Origin: Mycobacterium scrofulaceum
Lineage (GTDB): Bacteria; Actinomycetota; Actinomycetes; Mycobacteriales; Mycobacteriaceae
Direction of reading: 5' to 3'
DNA: 64,000 bases
NCBI RefSeq assembly: GCF_001667885.1
Contig: NZ_LZJW01000019.1
Location: forward strand, 1 to 64,000
Below, one piece after another: positions 29,576 to 37,595 of this stretch. A program made the translations under genes and the position numbers. The notes under the pieces are model-generated. The model made no database searches. It was not told where the DNA came from and saw nothing but the letters and a program-made list of their open reading frames with translations. Every line of letters starts with the position of its first letter. Position 1 is the first letter of the stretch.

Positions 29576-29815
29576 ATGGGTGGTATCCCACCGTTGTTGT
29601 TGACCGACTCTGACGTGGACGCCCTGGCTTGCGAGTTCCTGGAGTCGCGGTATCTCGGCCCCATCTATGCCGACTGGTCCCCCGATCGACGCCTCGACAC
29701 CTTCCTGCGGCGCCGCGGCCTGTCCCGCGTTGCCGACGACGGCGACCTGTCCAACACCGTCCTGGACCGCATCCTGGGCCAAGCGGGCCGCGCCTCGCGG
29801 CGGGCACGAGGTTAA
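29576..29815 (+). CDS. Small conserved protein of unknown function
   Basis: A 79-residue protein (82 if the ATG at 29567 is used) that begins MGGIPPLLLTDSDVDALACEFL and ends in a basic tail. I chose 29576 because AAAGGAG lies at a better distance; 29567 is only two bases from that site. The sequence looks like a compact helical protein without signal peptide. I do not recognise a named family. It is divergent from rip3 and shares the intergenic region with the candidate DosR box at 29409, so dormancy expression is possible. Confidence 0.65.
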   Translation: MGGIPPLLLTDSDVDALACEFLESRYLGPIYADWSPDRRLDTFLRRRGLSRVADDGDLSNTVLDRILGQAGRASRRARG

Positions 29816-29828
29816 CAGGCTGGGCATT

Positions 29829-31232
29829 TCAGTTGGCAACGCCCACAGCCGCTTCGAGCTCGGCCAGGCACTCCTCGGTCAGCGGTATGAAGTTCTCGAT
29901 GTCGGGCACCACGTCGCGGCCCGCGGCGTAGCCGAATCCGACCCGGTCGGCGTACAAGCATGTCGTGACGTTGAGCGCATGACCGTCGTAGACCGTCGAC
30001 ACCGGGTACATCTCCTCGATTCGCGCGCCGTTCCAATACATTTCGTTCGCCGGTCCGCGGACATGCGAAATCGGCAGGTTGTATCCGGTGCGGATTTTCG
30101 GTGTGAACGGCAGCAGCGGCCCGATTGCCGTCGCGGCGATGCTCCCGGCGTTGGTGAGCAGTGACGCCGCCGCTCCGCGTTTGCCCACCCAGCGCTTCCC
30201 CTCGGCCATCGATCGATGGATCGCATTCAGCCGGGCCAACGGGTCGTCCAGGTCCGTGGCCAGCGGACACATCCAGAGGCCAAACTTGTTGCCGTGCTGA
30301 GCATCTGGCGAATCATGCTCGTGATCGCGCACTGTGATTGGGCAGGCGGCAACCAGTGGCCGTCCGGGCAGCTCCCCCTGATCGCGCAGCCACCGCCGCA
30401 CCACCCCGGCCGCCATCGCGGTGAGCACGTCATTGCCGGTCACGCCGGCCGCCTGTCGCACGGCGCGGACGCGACCCTTGGCCCAGCTGCCCGCCGCGAC
30501 GGTGCGTTCGGCGCCGGGACGCCCATTGAACCGCGTGTAGGGGGCCCCGAGCGGCAACGCGGTGGTGTGCCCCACCAACGCGTCGAGCACGGTGGTGATT
30601 TCGCCGGTGGCCACCCGGCCTATCAGCCCCGCACCCGACGCGGCCGCGCCCGTCAGCGAACGCACCGGCGACATCAACCGCGAAACCAGCCCGCCAGTCT
30701 GCGGCGACCCGGAGGTCTCGCCGCGGCGGCAGTCGGCGTAAAACGGTGGCATCGACCGGCGGTTCGGCTCGCTGCTCAGCGCGTCGGTGATCATCTGAGA
30801 ACCCGCGACCCCGTCGGTCACGGTGTGATGCACCTTGATGTAGAAGGCGAACCGGCCGTCGTCGAGGCCGTCGATCAGATACGACATCCACATTGGCCGG
30901 CTCCAGTCCAGCCGCAGGGCGTCCAGCTCCCCGATCAGCCGCCAAAACCCGTCACCGGACACCGTGCGACGCTGGCAATGTTGGCTCACGTCAACGGGAT
31001 CCATCTGCCGCCACACCCACATGCCGCCGGTGTCCACACCGCGGTGCGGATACTTGCGCAGCCTCGGGTCGATCGGATCGTTTGCCGCGAGCGTCCTCCG
31101 ATGCAGTTCGTCGACGTAGCCGGGCCCGGCGTCGTCGGGCGGCGACAGGATCAGCACGGCACCCACGTGCATCGGACTGGACACCCACTCCGCGGTCATC
31201 ATCGCCGCGTCCAGCGGATCCAGCGGGCTCAT
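29829..31232 (-). CDS. Wax ester synthase / diacylglycerol acyltransferase
   Basis: A 467-residue WS/DGAT enzyme that esterifies diacylglycerol or fatty alcohols with acyl-CoA to make storage lipid. The catalytic motif HHxxxDG is H135-H136-TVT-D140-G. The start MSPLDPLDAAMM and the late NLPISHVRGP segment are standard for the family. The ATG at 31232 follows GGAGG. It starts 14 bases after the alpha/beta hydrolase gene, so both are probably made from the promoter with the DosR box at 32543. Which of the many mycobacterial Tgs paralogues it matches is not clear. Confidence 0.93.
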   Translation of the reverse strand: MSPLDPLDAAMMTAEWVSSPMHVGAVLILSPPDDAGPGYVDELHRRTLAANDPIDPRLRKYPHRGVDTGGMWVWRQMDPVDVSQHCQRRTVSGDGFWRLIGELDALRLDWSRPMWMSYLIDGLDDGRFAFYIKVHHTVTDGVAGSQMITDALSSEPNRRSMPPFYADCRRGETSGSPQTGGLVSRLMSPVRSLTGAAASGAGLIGRVATGEITTVLDALVGHTTALPLGAPYTRFNGRPGAERTVAAGSWAKGRVRAVRQAAGVTGNDVLTAMAAGVVRRWLRDQGELPGRPLVAACPITVRDHEHDSPDAQHGNKFGLWMCPLATDLDDPLARLNAIHRSMAEGKRWVGKRGAAASLLTNAGSIAATAIGPLLPFTPKIRTGYNLPISHVRGPANEMYWNGARIEEMYPVSTVYDGHALNVTTCLYADRVGFGYAAGRDVVPDIENFIPLTEECLAELEAAVGVAN

Positions 31233-31246
31233 TTCGACCTCCGCGA

Positions 31247-32506
31247 CTAAGCGGGGCGGTCGCGCTCGGTCAGGGCCCCATTCAGCAGGCCCGACTGCTG
31301 CAACGCCGCCTCGACGAACCGCTGCACCGGTCGCGCGCGGAAGAATCCCGTGTGACCGCCGCGGTACCAGACGATTTCGGGTTTGCCCCAGTGCTCCCAG
31401 AGGCGCACCACCTGCTCGCGGGGATGCACCACCTGATCGGCGACACCGGCATAGATGAAGCGCCCCGGCATGGGCACCAGCGGCGGGAGCGACAGCGGCG
31501 ACGTCATCCGCCCGATGGGCTCCGCGAGCTCGAAGGTCTGGCGGCGGGGATCGTCGGGGCCAAGCCCGGAGTGCCGGCTCAGCAACCCCACCAGGTCCGC
31601 GACAGGGACACCGAGGATCGCGCAGGTCAGCCCTGCTTCGAGGCTGGCGACCAGAGCGGTGATATAGCCGCCAAGCGACAGACCGTTCAACCCGATCTGG
31701 GATTCCGGCTCTTGCCGGCGTATCCAGGACAGCAACCGCCGGATGTCCCACACCGCCTGCGCCGTCGCGTGCACGTCGTCGAAGATGTCCTCCCCCGGAA
31801 AGACCGCGCCCTTCGGCAGGCCCCGGGCCCGGGGCCCGTGCATCGGCAGGACCGGCATGACGACGTTCAGCCCGAGGTCAGCGTGCAGCCGCCAGGCCCG
31901 GAACAGCGCGAGATCCAGTGCGGCGCGGCCCATTTCCGTTCCGTGTATACAGACCAGCCAGGGCCGCGGTTGCGGATGGCGGAGCAGCAGGGCGTACTCG
32001 CGGTTGTTTGCGGAGTAACTCATCCACCGATCGGCGCCGGGTTCGCCGGGCCGCGGCCGGTACCCGCTGTCGAAAGACATGCGGTGAAAGGAACGCCTGC
32101 CCTTTTTGACCTCGCGCACGGTGACGTTCGACAGCGGCGGGGGCGCACCGAAGAATCTCTTCGGATGGTCGAGCCATCCGCGGTCGCCGTAGAACTTCAG
32201 CCCGGCGACCACCTCGTCCGTGATGCGCGCGAACTCGTCGGGGCGGCTGACCGGGCGTCGGGCCTTGAGGCCCATCAGGACGACTTCGTCGCGAAACGCC
32301 TGCGCCGCCAGGGCCAGGGTCGGTCGCGCGATCGGAAGCTCGTCGGGCGCTTGGCCGAGGTAATCGCGCCACGACTCGGCCAGGTAGCGACCGGTGCTGG
32401 TGAACGGTTTGACGGCGCCGCTCAAGCCGACACCGGCGGTCGGACCCGACGGCGAAGCGCCTCCCGGGCGTCGGGAAGCGCCGTCGTCGTCGGTCGGTAC
32501 GGCCAT
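31247..32506 (-). CDS. Alpha/beta hydrolase, Rv2627c-like
   Basis: A 419-residue alpha/beta hydrolase fold protein. The nucleophile motif is NGLSLGGY with Ser277; an HGTEMGR oxyanion-type loop is at about 188-194, and the late GGHTGFF supplies the probable catalytic His. The N-terminal 30 residues are low complexity. It resembles M. tuberculosis Rv2627c, a DosR-regulon protein of unknown substrate. A strong DosR box lies 37-50 bases before its ATG. It precedes the WS/DGAT gene in an apparent operon, which may link it to lipid storage. Confidence 0.85.
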   Translation of the reverse strand: MAVPTDDDGASRRPGGASPSGPTAGVGLSGAVKPFTSTGRYLAESWRDYLGQAPDELPIARPTLALAAQAFRDEVVLMGLKARRPVSRPDEFARITDEVVAGLKFYGDRGWLDHPKRFFGAPPPLSNVTVREVKKGRRSFHRMSFDSGYRPRPGEPGADRWMSYSANNREYALLLRHPQPRPWLVCIHGTEMGRAALDLALFRAWRLHADLGLNVVMPVLPMHGPRARGLPKGAVFPGEDIFDDVHATAQAVWDIRRLLSWIRRQEPESQIGLNGLSLGGYITALVASLEAGLTCAILGVPVADLVGLLSRHSGLGPDDPRRQTFELAEPIGRMTSPLSLPPLVPMPGRFIYAGVADQVVHPREQVVRLWEHWGKPEIVWYRGGHTGFFRARPVQRFVEAALQQSGLLNGALTERDRPA

Positions 32507-32542
32507 GGTGGCAAACTAGCAGGCGCAGAGATAGGCATGTTA

Positions 32543-32556
32543 GGGACTTACGGCCC
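32543..32556. promoter_or_regulatory. DosR box upstream of the hydrolase-WS/DGAT operon
   Basis: GGGACTTACGGCCC matches the DosR core GGGACTWWAGTCCC at 12 of 14 positions and is preceded by TTA. It lies 37 to 50 bases before the hydrolase start at 32506, the same distance as the box at 37415 from its gene. Confidence 0.72.
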
Positions 32557-32615
32557 GCTCACAACCGCGAAAGTCCTTGCCCGACAAGCCGACGGTGCGG
32601 AGTCCGTAGGCCGCC

Positions 32616-33599
32616 CTAGTCGAACGCGTGGATCACCTGACGGGCAACCTGTCGAATCTGTTGATATACAACGCGATCGAGGGGTAGATCACGATATCGG
32701 GGGATCTCGCCCGTGGTGGTCACCACGCCCGGCTCCTCGTGCGCCCAATGCGCGTTCACCTTGTCGCCCAACGCGCGCGCGGGCGGATTGTCGGACAACA
32801 CGCGGGCGTGGAAGCGCTTGATGCCGTCGACGCGCGCCGCGACCGCGAGGGCTCCGAGCAGCAGCGTGCCTATTCCGCGGCCCTGGTAGCCGTCCGCCAC
32901 CGTGAGCGCCACCTCCGCCGAGGCGGGGTCGTCCTGATCCCGGACGAAACGCGCATCCGCGACGACCGGCCCTGCCACGCCGTCGGTGACCACCCAGACG
33001 AAGTGATCGACGTAGTCGACCTCGAACAGATAGGTCAGGCGCGCATCGGTCGGGGCGCCGCCTTGATACCGCCGGTACAGGGTCTCCCGGGAGAAGGAAC
33101 CGCTGCTCTTGAACCGTTCGGCGTCACCGGGCAGGACCGGGCGCAGCGAGAGCACGGCGCCGTCCCTGGTCGTCACCGGGATCGGGGCGACGTATGCGGC
33201 CAGCCGCTGCCGCGCGGTGCGCAGCATCCGGTCGGCGATGACGGGCATGGCCAGCATGCGGTCGAAGGCGGCGCCGTATCCGATGTACCCGCGCACGTCC
33301 TCCACCGCCGTCACGGTGGCCGTCCGGGTGGCGCGCCGCAGCAACGCGATCTCACCGACGATCGTCGCGGATGACAGCTCGGTGATCGTGACCCGACCCT
33401 TCGGTCCGACGTGCCGCACCCCGATGCGGCCGGACGCGATGATCGCGAACGACTCCGCTCGTTCCCCCTGCCGCATCAGGACCTCGCCGGCGACCGCGTG
33501 CAACGGCTCGAGAAGGGCGGCCAACGTCTTGAGGTCCTCGGCCGGGATGTCGGCGAACATGGGCAGCGCCGCGAGTTCCTCGGCGCGGACAGCCCTCAC
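32616..33599 (-). CDS. Cyclic nucleotide-gated protein lysine acetyltransferase
   Basis: A 327-residue fusion of an N-terminal cyclic nucleotide-binding domain (about 10-135, with GEIALLRRATRTATV around the phosphate-binding cassette) and a C-terminal GNAT acetyltransferase domain (about 150-310, acetyl-CoA loop YQGRGIGTLL). It matches the mycobacterial cAMP-responsive acetyltransferase MtPat (Rv0998), which acetylates acyl-CoA synthetases such as ACS. A long-chain acyl-CoA synthetase lies about 750 bases away, though a link is speculation. It has its own 329-base upstream region. Confidence 0.92.
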   Translation of the reverse strand: MRAVRAEELAALPMFADIPAEDLKTLAALLEPLHAVAGEVLMRQGERAESFAIIASGRIGVRHVGPKGRVTITELSSATIVGEIALLRRATRTATVTAVEDVRGYIGYGAAFDRMLAMPVIADRMLRTARQRLAAYVAPIPVTTRDGAVLSLRPVLPGDAERFKSSGSFSRETLYRRYQGGAPTDARLTYLFEVDYVDHFVWVVTDGVAGPVVADARFVRDQDDPASAEVALTVADGYQGRGIGTLLLGALAVAARVDGIKRFHARVLSDNPPARALGDKVNAHWAHEEPGVVTTTGEIPRYRDLPLDRVVYQQIRQVARQVIHAFD

Positions 33600-33928
33600 A
33601 TCGGCCCACCTGTCAGCTCGAGTCCCCGGCCCGAATCACACCCCGATTGCGAATCCATTGCTAATACGGTCATCTCGCCGATTTCGTAATTTCGCGACTC
33701 CGAAACGGGTAACGTGGCGATGCGTCCTCCGCGATGTACGGTACGCGAGCCGCGCCGTCATCGCCGGAGAATCAAGTAGGTGACCGCTGTGACAAAAGAC
33801 CCTGTCGGACTGGGACTTCGGCAGACCGGAAGTGAGACCAAAGCCTTTCGCGGATCGTGCTCTTGGCCTCTACGGCCGGGCCCTCGGGGCTGGTCGGATG
33901 GATCGATAAGGCTAACGGGGAGGGGAAC
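33600..33928. other. 329-base divergent intergenic region
   Basis: It lies between the acetyltransferase gene (minus) and the 87-residue gene (plus). The first 130 bases are relatively AT-rich and probably hold the minus-strand promoter. It contains the candidate DosR box at 33789-33802 and a second half-site (GGGACTT) at 33812-33818. I see no convincing gene; short open frames here lack support. Confidence 0.6.
33789..33802. promoter_or_regulatory. Candidate DosR box upstream of the 87-residue gene
   Basis: On the minus strand this reads GGGTCTTTTGTCAC, which keeps the GGG, the two invariant C positions, the T/A centre and the G of the motif. A second half-site GGGACTTCGG starts at 33812, so the pair would be about 23 bases apart centre to centre, the arrangement of several DosR promoters. 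Confidence 0.45.
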
Positions 33929-34192
33929 ATGAACACAGCGAAGTGGCGGCAGCATTGGCCACAGCGCCGGCCGGCGGCCCGGATCTACCAGCTCACCGAT
34001 CGCCTCCACGAGGGCCATGTTGCGCGAGTGCCCGCCCACCAGATCCCCGCTACCGTGTCCGCCTGGCTGGAGGAGCTCGGTGCGCACAGCCCGCTGGTCG
34101 ACGACCTGGAGCGCGCGGTTCTCGGAGAAGACTGGTCCGCGGCGCACGCCCTAGGTGAGTGCCTGTCCATCGAGATCGCGCTGGCCGACTGA
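33929..34192 (+). CDS. Small conserved protein of unknown function
   Basis: An 87-residue soluble protein starting MNTAKWRQHWPQRRPAARIYQL, basic at the N-terminus and acidic towards the C-terminus (LGECLSIEIALAD). The ATG at 33929 follows a strong GGGGAGGGG site. I do not recognise the family. Its place inside the dormancy cluster and the candidate tandem DosR sites upstream suggest hypoxia expression, but that is inference. An upstream in-frame GTG at 33857 exists without a good ribosome site. Confidence 0.68.
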   Translation: MNTAKWRQHWPQRRPAARIYQLTDRLHEGHVARVPAHQIPATVSAWLEELGAHSPLVDDLERAVLGEDWSAAHALGECLSIEIALAD

Positions 34193-34241
34193 CCGGAGTC
34201 CAACCCGGTTGTAGCGCCCGGGGACGTTTGCCGCCCCCCAC

Positions 34242-34255
34242 GTGACTTTCGTCAC
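34242..34255. promoter_or_regulatory. Perfect palindrome GTGAC-N4-GTCAC upstream of fadD
   Basis: GTGACTTTCGTCAC is a perfect 5-4-5 inverted repeat with the spacing of a DosR box and matches that core at 11 of 14 positions, the mismatches being symmetric. It is 89 bases before the fadD start. It may be a weak DosR site or belong to another regulator. Confidence 0.45.
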
Positions 34256-34344
34256 TACCGCACAGCCCGCACGCTCCGCAGGATCGACGGTATGCCGGTG
34301 CACCACGTCATCGGTATCCCTTTCGGCAGCAACGGATTCGCGTC

Positions 34345-36186
34345 ATGAATGCACCACTGGCCTCAATGGAGAGGCCCGACCTCCGCAAGATCGAGAACCG
34401 CGCGCCCTCGGTGGCGCAGATGTTCGTCAACCGCGTCGCCGCGACGCCCAACGCGGAGGCCTTCCGCTACCCACAGGACCACACGTGGGCCAGCGTTACC
34501 TGGCAGCAGGTCGGTGAACGCGTCAACAACCTCGCCGCCGGGCTGATCGCGCTGGGAATCGCGCCCGAGGACCGGGTCGCGCTTGCCTCCGCGACCCGCT
34601 ACGAGTGGGTTCTCGCCGACTTCGCGATCATGTGCGCGGGCGCCGCCACCACGACCGTGTATCCCACGACGAACGCCACCGATGTGGCCTACATCGTCGC
34701 CAATTCCGGGAGCCGGGTGGTGATCGCCGAGAATCAGGCCCAGCTCGACAAGCTGATCGAGCACCGGGCCGAGCTGCCCGACGTCCGCAAGGTCGTCATG
34801 ATCGACGGCAACGGCGACGGCGACTGGGTGATCTCCCTCGCCGACCTCGATATATTGGGCAAGCAACTGCTGGCGGACACCCCCGATGCCGTCAATGACA
34901 GGGTCGCGGCCGTCGGTCCCGAGCACCTGGCCAGCCTCATCTACACCTCCGGCACCACCGGCCGGCCCAAGGGCGTGCGGCTGACGCATGGGGCGTGGAC
35001 GTACACGGCCGCGGCCATCGATTCGCTGGGCATCCTCGGCCCCGACGACCTGAACTTCCTCTGGCTGCCGCTGGCGCACGCGTTCGGCAAGGTGATGCTG
35101 GCGCTGCCTCTGCAGATCGGCTTCCCGACGGCCATCGACGGCCGCGTGGAGCGAATCATCGACAACCTCGCGGCGCTGCGGCCGACCATCATGGGCGCGG
35201 CGCCGCGCATCTTCGAGAAGGCGCACGCCCGCATCCAGGACATGGCAGCCGAGCGCGGCAGGCTCCGGAAGATGATCTTCGACTGGGCGATCGGGGTCGG
35301 CAAGAGGGTGTCGGAGGCGCGACAGTCCGGGAAGAAGCCGTCGCTGGCGTCGTCGCTGGCGTACAAGGTCGCCGACCGGCTGGTGTTCACGACGATCCGC
35401 GAGCGGTTCGGTGGACGCTTGCGGTTCTTCGTTTCCGCGGCCGCCGCCCTGGACCGCGACGTCGCGCAATGGTTCGACGCGGTCGGCATCATCGTGCTGG
35501 AGGGCTACGGGCTGACGGAGACCGCAGCCGCATCATTCATCAACCGCCCCAACGCTTATCGGTTCGGCACGGTCGGCTGGCCCTTCCCCGCCACCGATGT
35601 GAAGATCGCCGACGACGGCGAGATCCTGCTCAGAGGGCCGGGTCTGATGACCGCCTATCACGACTTGCCGGATGCCACCGCCGAGGCGCTCGACGGGGAC
35701 GGGTGGTTCCACACCGGCGACATCGGCGAATTGGATGCCGACGGATTCCTGCGGATCACCGACCGCAAGAAGGACATGTTCAAGACCTCACAGGGCAAAT
35801 ACGTTGCGCCGTCGGCAATCGACGCGCGCTTCAAGGGCTGCTGCCCGTACGTGAGCGAGATCGTGGTCTACGGCGAAGGCAAGCCCTACTGTGTCGCCCT
35901 GGTCAGTCTCGACAGCGAGGCGATCACCGACTGGGCCAACAAGAACGGCCTGGCGGGCAAGTCGTTCGCCGACATCGCGCGCGACGACAAGACACAGCAG
36001 CTGATCGCCGGCTACATCGACGCCTTGAACACCGAACTCAATCGCTGGGAGCAGATCAAGAAGTTCACGATCGCCGACCGCGAATTCACCGTCGAGTCAG
36101 GCGATTTGACGCCGAGCATGAAGTTGAAGCGCAAGGTGGTCATCGACAAATTCGCCGACCGCCTGCAGGCTCTCTACGAATCCTGA
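34345..36186 (+). CDS. Long-chain fatty acyl-CoA synthetase (FadD15-like)
   Basis: A 613-residue adenylate-forming enzyme activating long-chain fatty acids to acyl-CoA. The ATP loop YTSGTTGRPKG is near residue 200, LEGYGLTETAA near 390, the GWFHTGDIG motif near 455 and DRKKDMFKTSQGKYVAP with the hinge Asp/Lys near 475. The length and C-terminal layout match M. tuberculosis FadD15 (Rv2187). It lies within the dormancy cluster and may feed the WS/DGAT enzyme. It ends in a strong hairpin. Confidence 0.93.
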   Translation: MNAPLASMERPDLRKIENRAPSVAQMFVNRVAATPNAEAFRYPQDHTWASVTWQQVGERVNNLAAGLIALGIAPEDRVALASATRYEWVLADFAIMCAGAATTTVYPTTNATDVAYIVANSGSRVVIAENQAQLDKLIEHRAELPDVRKVVMIDGNGDGDWVISLADLDILGKQLLADTPDAVNDRVAAVGPEHLASLIYTSGTTGRPKGVRLTHGAWTYTAAAIDSLGILGPDDLNFLWLPLAHAFGKVMLALPLQIGFPTAIDGRVERIIDNLAALRPTIMGAAPRIFEKAHARIQDMAAERGRLRKMIFDWAIGVGKRVSEARQSGKKPSLASSLAYKVADRLVFTTIRERFGGRLRFFVSAAAALDRDVAQWFDAVGIIVLEGYGLTETAAASFINRPNAYRFGTVGWPFPATDVKIADDGEILLRGPGLMTAYHDLPDATAEALDGDGWFHTGDIGELDADGFLRITDRKKDMFKTSQGKYVAPSAIDARFKGCCPYVSEIVVYGEGKPYCVALVSLDSEAITDWANKNGLAGKSFADIARDDKTQQLIAGYIDALNTELNRWEQIKKFTIADREFTVESGDLTPSMKLKRKVVIDKFADRLQALYES

Positions 36187-36218
36187 AGACTCCTCGCCTT
36201 CCACGATCCAAGTTTGGG

Positions 36219-36255
36219 GCGGCGGTCCCGGACGGGGGGATGCCGGGACCGCCGC
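36219..36255. terminator. 13-bp perfect hairpin between fadD and hpf
   Basis: GCGGCGGTCCCGG at 36219-36231 pairs perfectly with 36243-36255 around an 11-base loop. It sits between the convergent stops of fadD (36186) and the hibernation factor (36280) and has no U-run. It is a very stable bidirectional terminator candidate. Confidence 0.75.
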
Positions 36256-36279
36256 GGATTCAGTTGGCCTGGGCGTGTT

Positions 36280-37083
36280 TCATGTCGCCGGTGTGATCAG
36301 CCCGTAGTGTCCGTCGTAGCGGTGATACAGCACGTTGCCACGGTCGCGGGCGGTGTCGACGAAGAACAGGAACGGCAGACCGAGCAATCCCATCCGCTCG
36401 ATGGCCTGATCGATGTCCAGGCGCGGGGCGGGTTGTGGGCTGAGGGTCAACGGCAACCCCGACGGCGCCAGTTCCTCCGGCGGCCGCGGATTGACCTGTG
36501 CCAGACGGTATTCGGTCGGCCCGCCGCGATATAGCACGCTGTCCTGCTGCGTGTCCCGTTCGGTGAACAGGTGGAAGTCGTAGTCGAGCTGCTCCATCTC
36601 CAGCGCGGCCTCTTCCACCGTGCGGGTGGGCAGGCTGTACGACTTGTGCCGCATGATTCGGCGTTCGCTGTCCGGCCGCGGGAAATAGTTCGGCCGGTGG
36701 GTCGGCTCGTTTTCGCGCCGCCACTCGTGCGGTCCACGGCGTGGCATGCCACCGCGTTTGGCTTCCCAGTGTTCGGCTGTGCGCTCCAGTTGGCGGCGCA
36801 GTCGCGCTTCGAGTCGGTCGATCGCTTCCCGCGCGGTGACGCCCTCGACCTGCGCCCGCACCAGCCGGCCGTTGACGTCGAGGTTGGCCTGCGCGATCAC
36901 CCGGCGAGCCACCGCCGGGTCACCGTGCTCGCTCAACTTCACGTGGGCGTACAGCACCGGTTCGTGGGTAAGGTGGCCGAGCTCGCCGATCTTGGTCCGC
37001 GCGTACTCGTCGGCCCCGGGCAGCTGGCCGCGCGTCGTCACCTGGACGTCGAGGGCGGCCGGCAGATCAGGTCGTTGTCTCAT
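36280..37083 (-). CDS. hpf: Long-form ribosome hibernation promoting factor
   Basis: A 267-residue protein with an N-terminal HPF/RaiA domain (about 10-110) and a C-terminal long-HPF domain (about 145-265) with SYSLPTRTVEEAALEMEQLDYDFHLF, VLYRGG, LPFLFFVDTARDRGNVLYHRYDGHYGLI. Long HPF dimerises 70S ribosomes into inactive forms or protects them in stasis. It resembles M. tuberculosis Rv0079, a DosR-regulon protein. It starts 13 bases after the DUF1876 gene, so both are probably driven by the DosR box at 37415. Confidence 0.92.
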   Translation of the reverse strand: MRQRPDLPAALDVQVTTRGQLPGADEYARTKIGELGHLTHEPVLYAHVKLSEHGDPAVARRVIAQANLDVNGRLVRAQVEGVTAREAIDRLEARLRRQLERTAEHWEAKRGGMPRRGPHEWRRENEPTHRPNYFPRPDSERRIMRHKSYSLPTRTVEEAALEMEQLDYDFHLFTERDTQQDSVLYRGGPTEYRLAQVNPRPPEELAPSGLPLTLSPQPAPRLDIDQAIERMGLLGLPFLFFVDTARDRGNVLYHRYDGHYGLITPAT

Positions 37084-37096
37084 GCTGTCCCCCGGG

Positions 37097-37378
37097 TCAG
37101 TGATGCAGGCCCGTGACGGGCTGGTGGGTGCTGGCTTGAATATCGGTGGATGTCGCGGCGAACAGCTGGTTCGCCAGGTCGGACAGCGCGCGGGCGATCG
37201 CGAGCTCGTCGCCGATCGTGGCCACCGGCTCGTCGGCCGGGTCGAGTCGCGCCAGGCCGACGCCGACGAGTGTCTTGCCTTGCCAGGACAGTCGCGCCTT
37301 CGCCCGCGTCTTTTCGTCGCGCTCTTCGACCAGCACGTCGACGTGGCACGCCTTGGTGGCGTCGTCGTTCTTCGTCAT
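37097..37378 (-). CDS. DUF1876 protein (Rv1738/Rv2632c-like)
   Basis: A 93-residue protein: MTKNDDATKACHVDVLVEERDE, then KARLSWQGKTLVGVGLARLDPADEPVATIGDELAIARALSDLANQL. The family includes M. tuberculosis Rv1738, a strongly DosR-induced protein whose structure was reported to resemble hibernation factors. The ATG at 37378 gives the family length; a longer open frame upstream overlaps the promoter. It shares an operon with hpf and has the DosR box 37-50 bases before the start. Confidence 0.9.
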   Translation of the reverse strand: MTKNDDATKACHVDVLVEERDEKTRAKARLSWQGKTLVGVGLARLDPADEPVATIGDELAIARALSDLANQLFAATSTDIQASTHQPVTGLHH

Positions 37379-37414
37379 CACCCGATGCGACCATTGCGCG
37401 GCAGGGCCGCAGTA

Positions 37415-37428
37415 GGGGCGGAAGTCCC
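37415..37428. promoter_or_regulatory. DosR box upstream of the DUF1876-hpf operon
   Basis: GGGGCGGAAGTCCC (minus strand GGGACTTCCGCCCC) matches the DosR core at 11 of 14 positions in its better orientation, and the flanking GAA agrees with the extended motif. It is 37 to 50 bases before the DUF1876 ATG. Confidence 0.7.
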
Positions 37429-37595
37429 GAATCGCCGGGCAGTTCGTCGGGCGACGCCGGGGGCCGCCCCACGCGATGAAAGGGCCAGCAAATGCGTGGG
37501 TGTCCGCGAAGAAAGCGTCGAACTTAATCGACATTATTGCTGGGCTTAATCAATAGTTTCGTTCGCGTATATCGGGGTGCCCAACAGTAGCGGGC

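Noticed and set aside
33620..33640. A GGGGACTCGAG element before the acetyltransferase as a DosR site
   Set aside because: Only one half agrees, and it lies about 23 bases from the start codon, too close for the pattern seen at the other genes.
34221..34238. GGGGAC-N7-GCCCC upstream of fadD as a DosR box
   Set aside because: Spacing between the half-sites is seven bases instead of four; the nearby GTGACTTTCGTCAC fits better.
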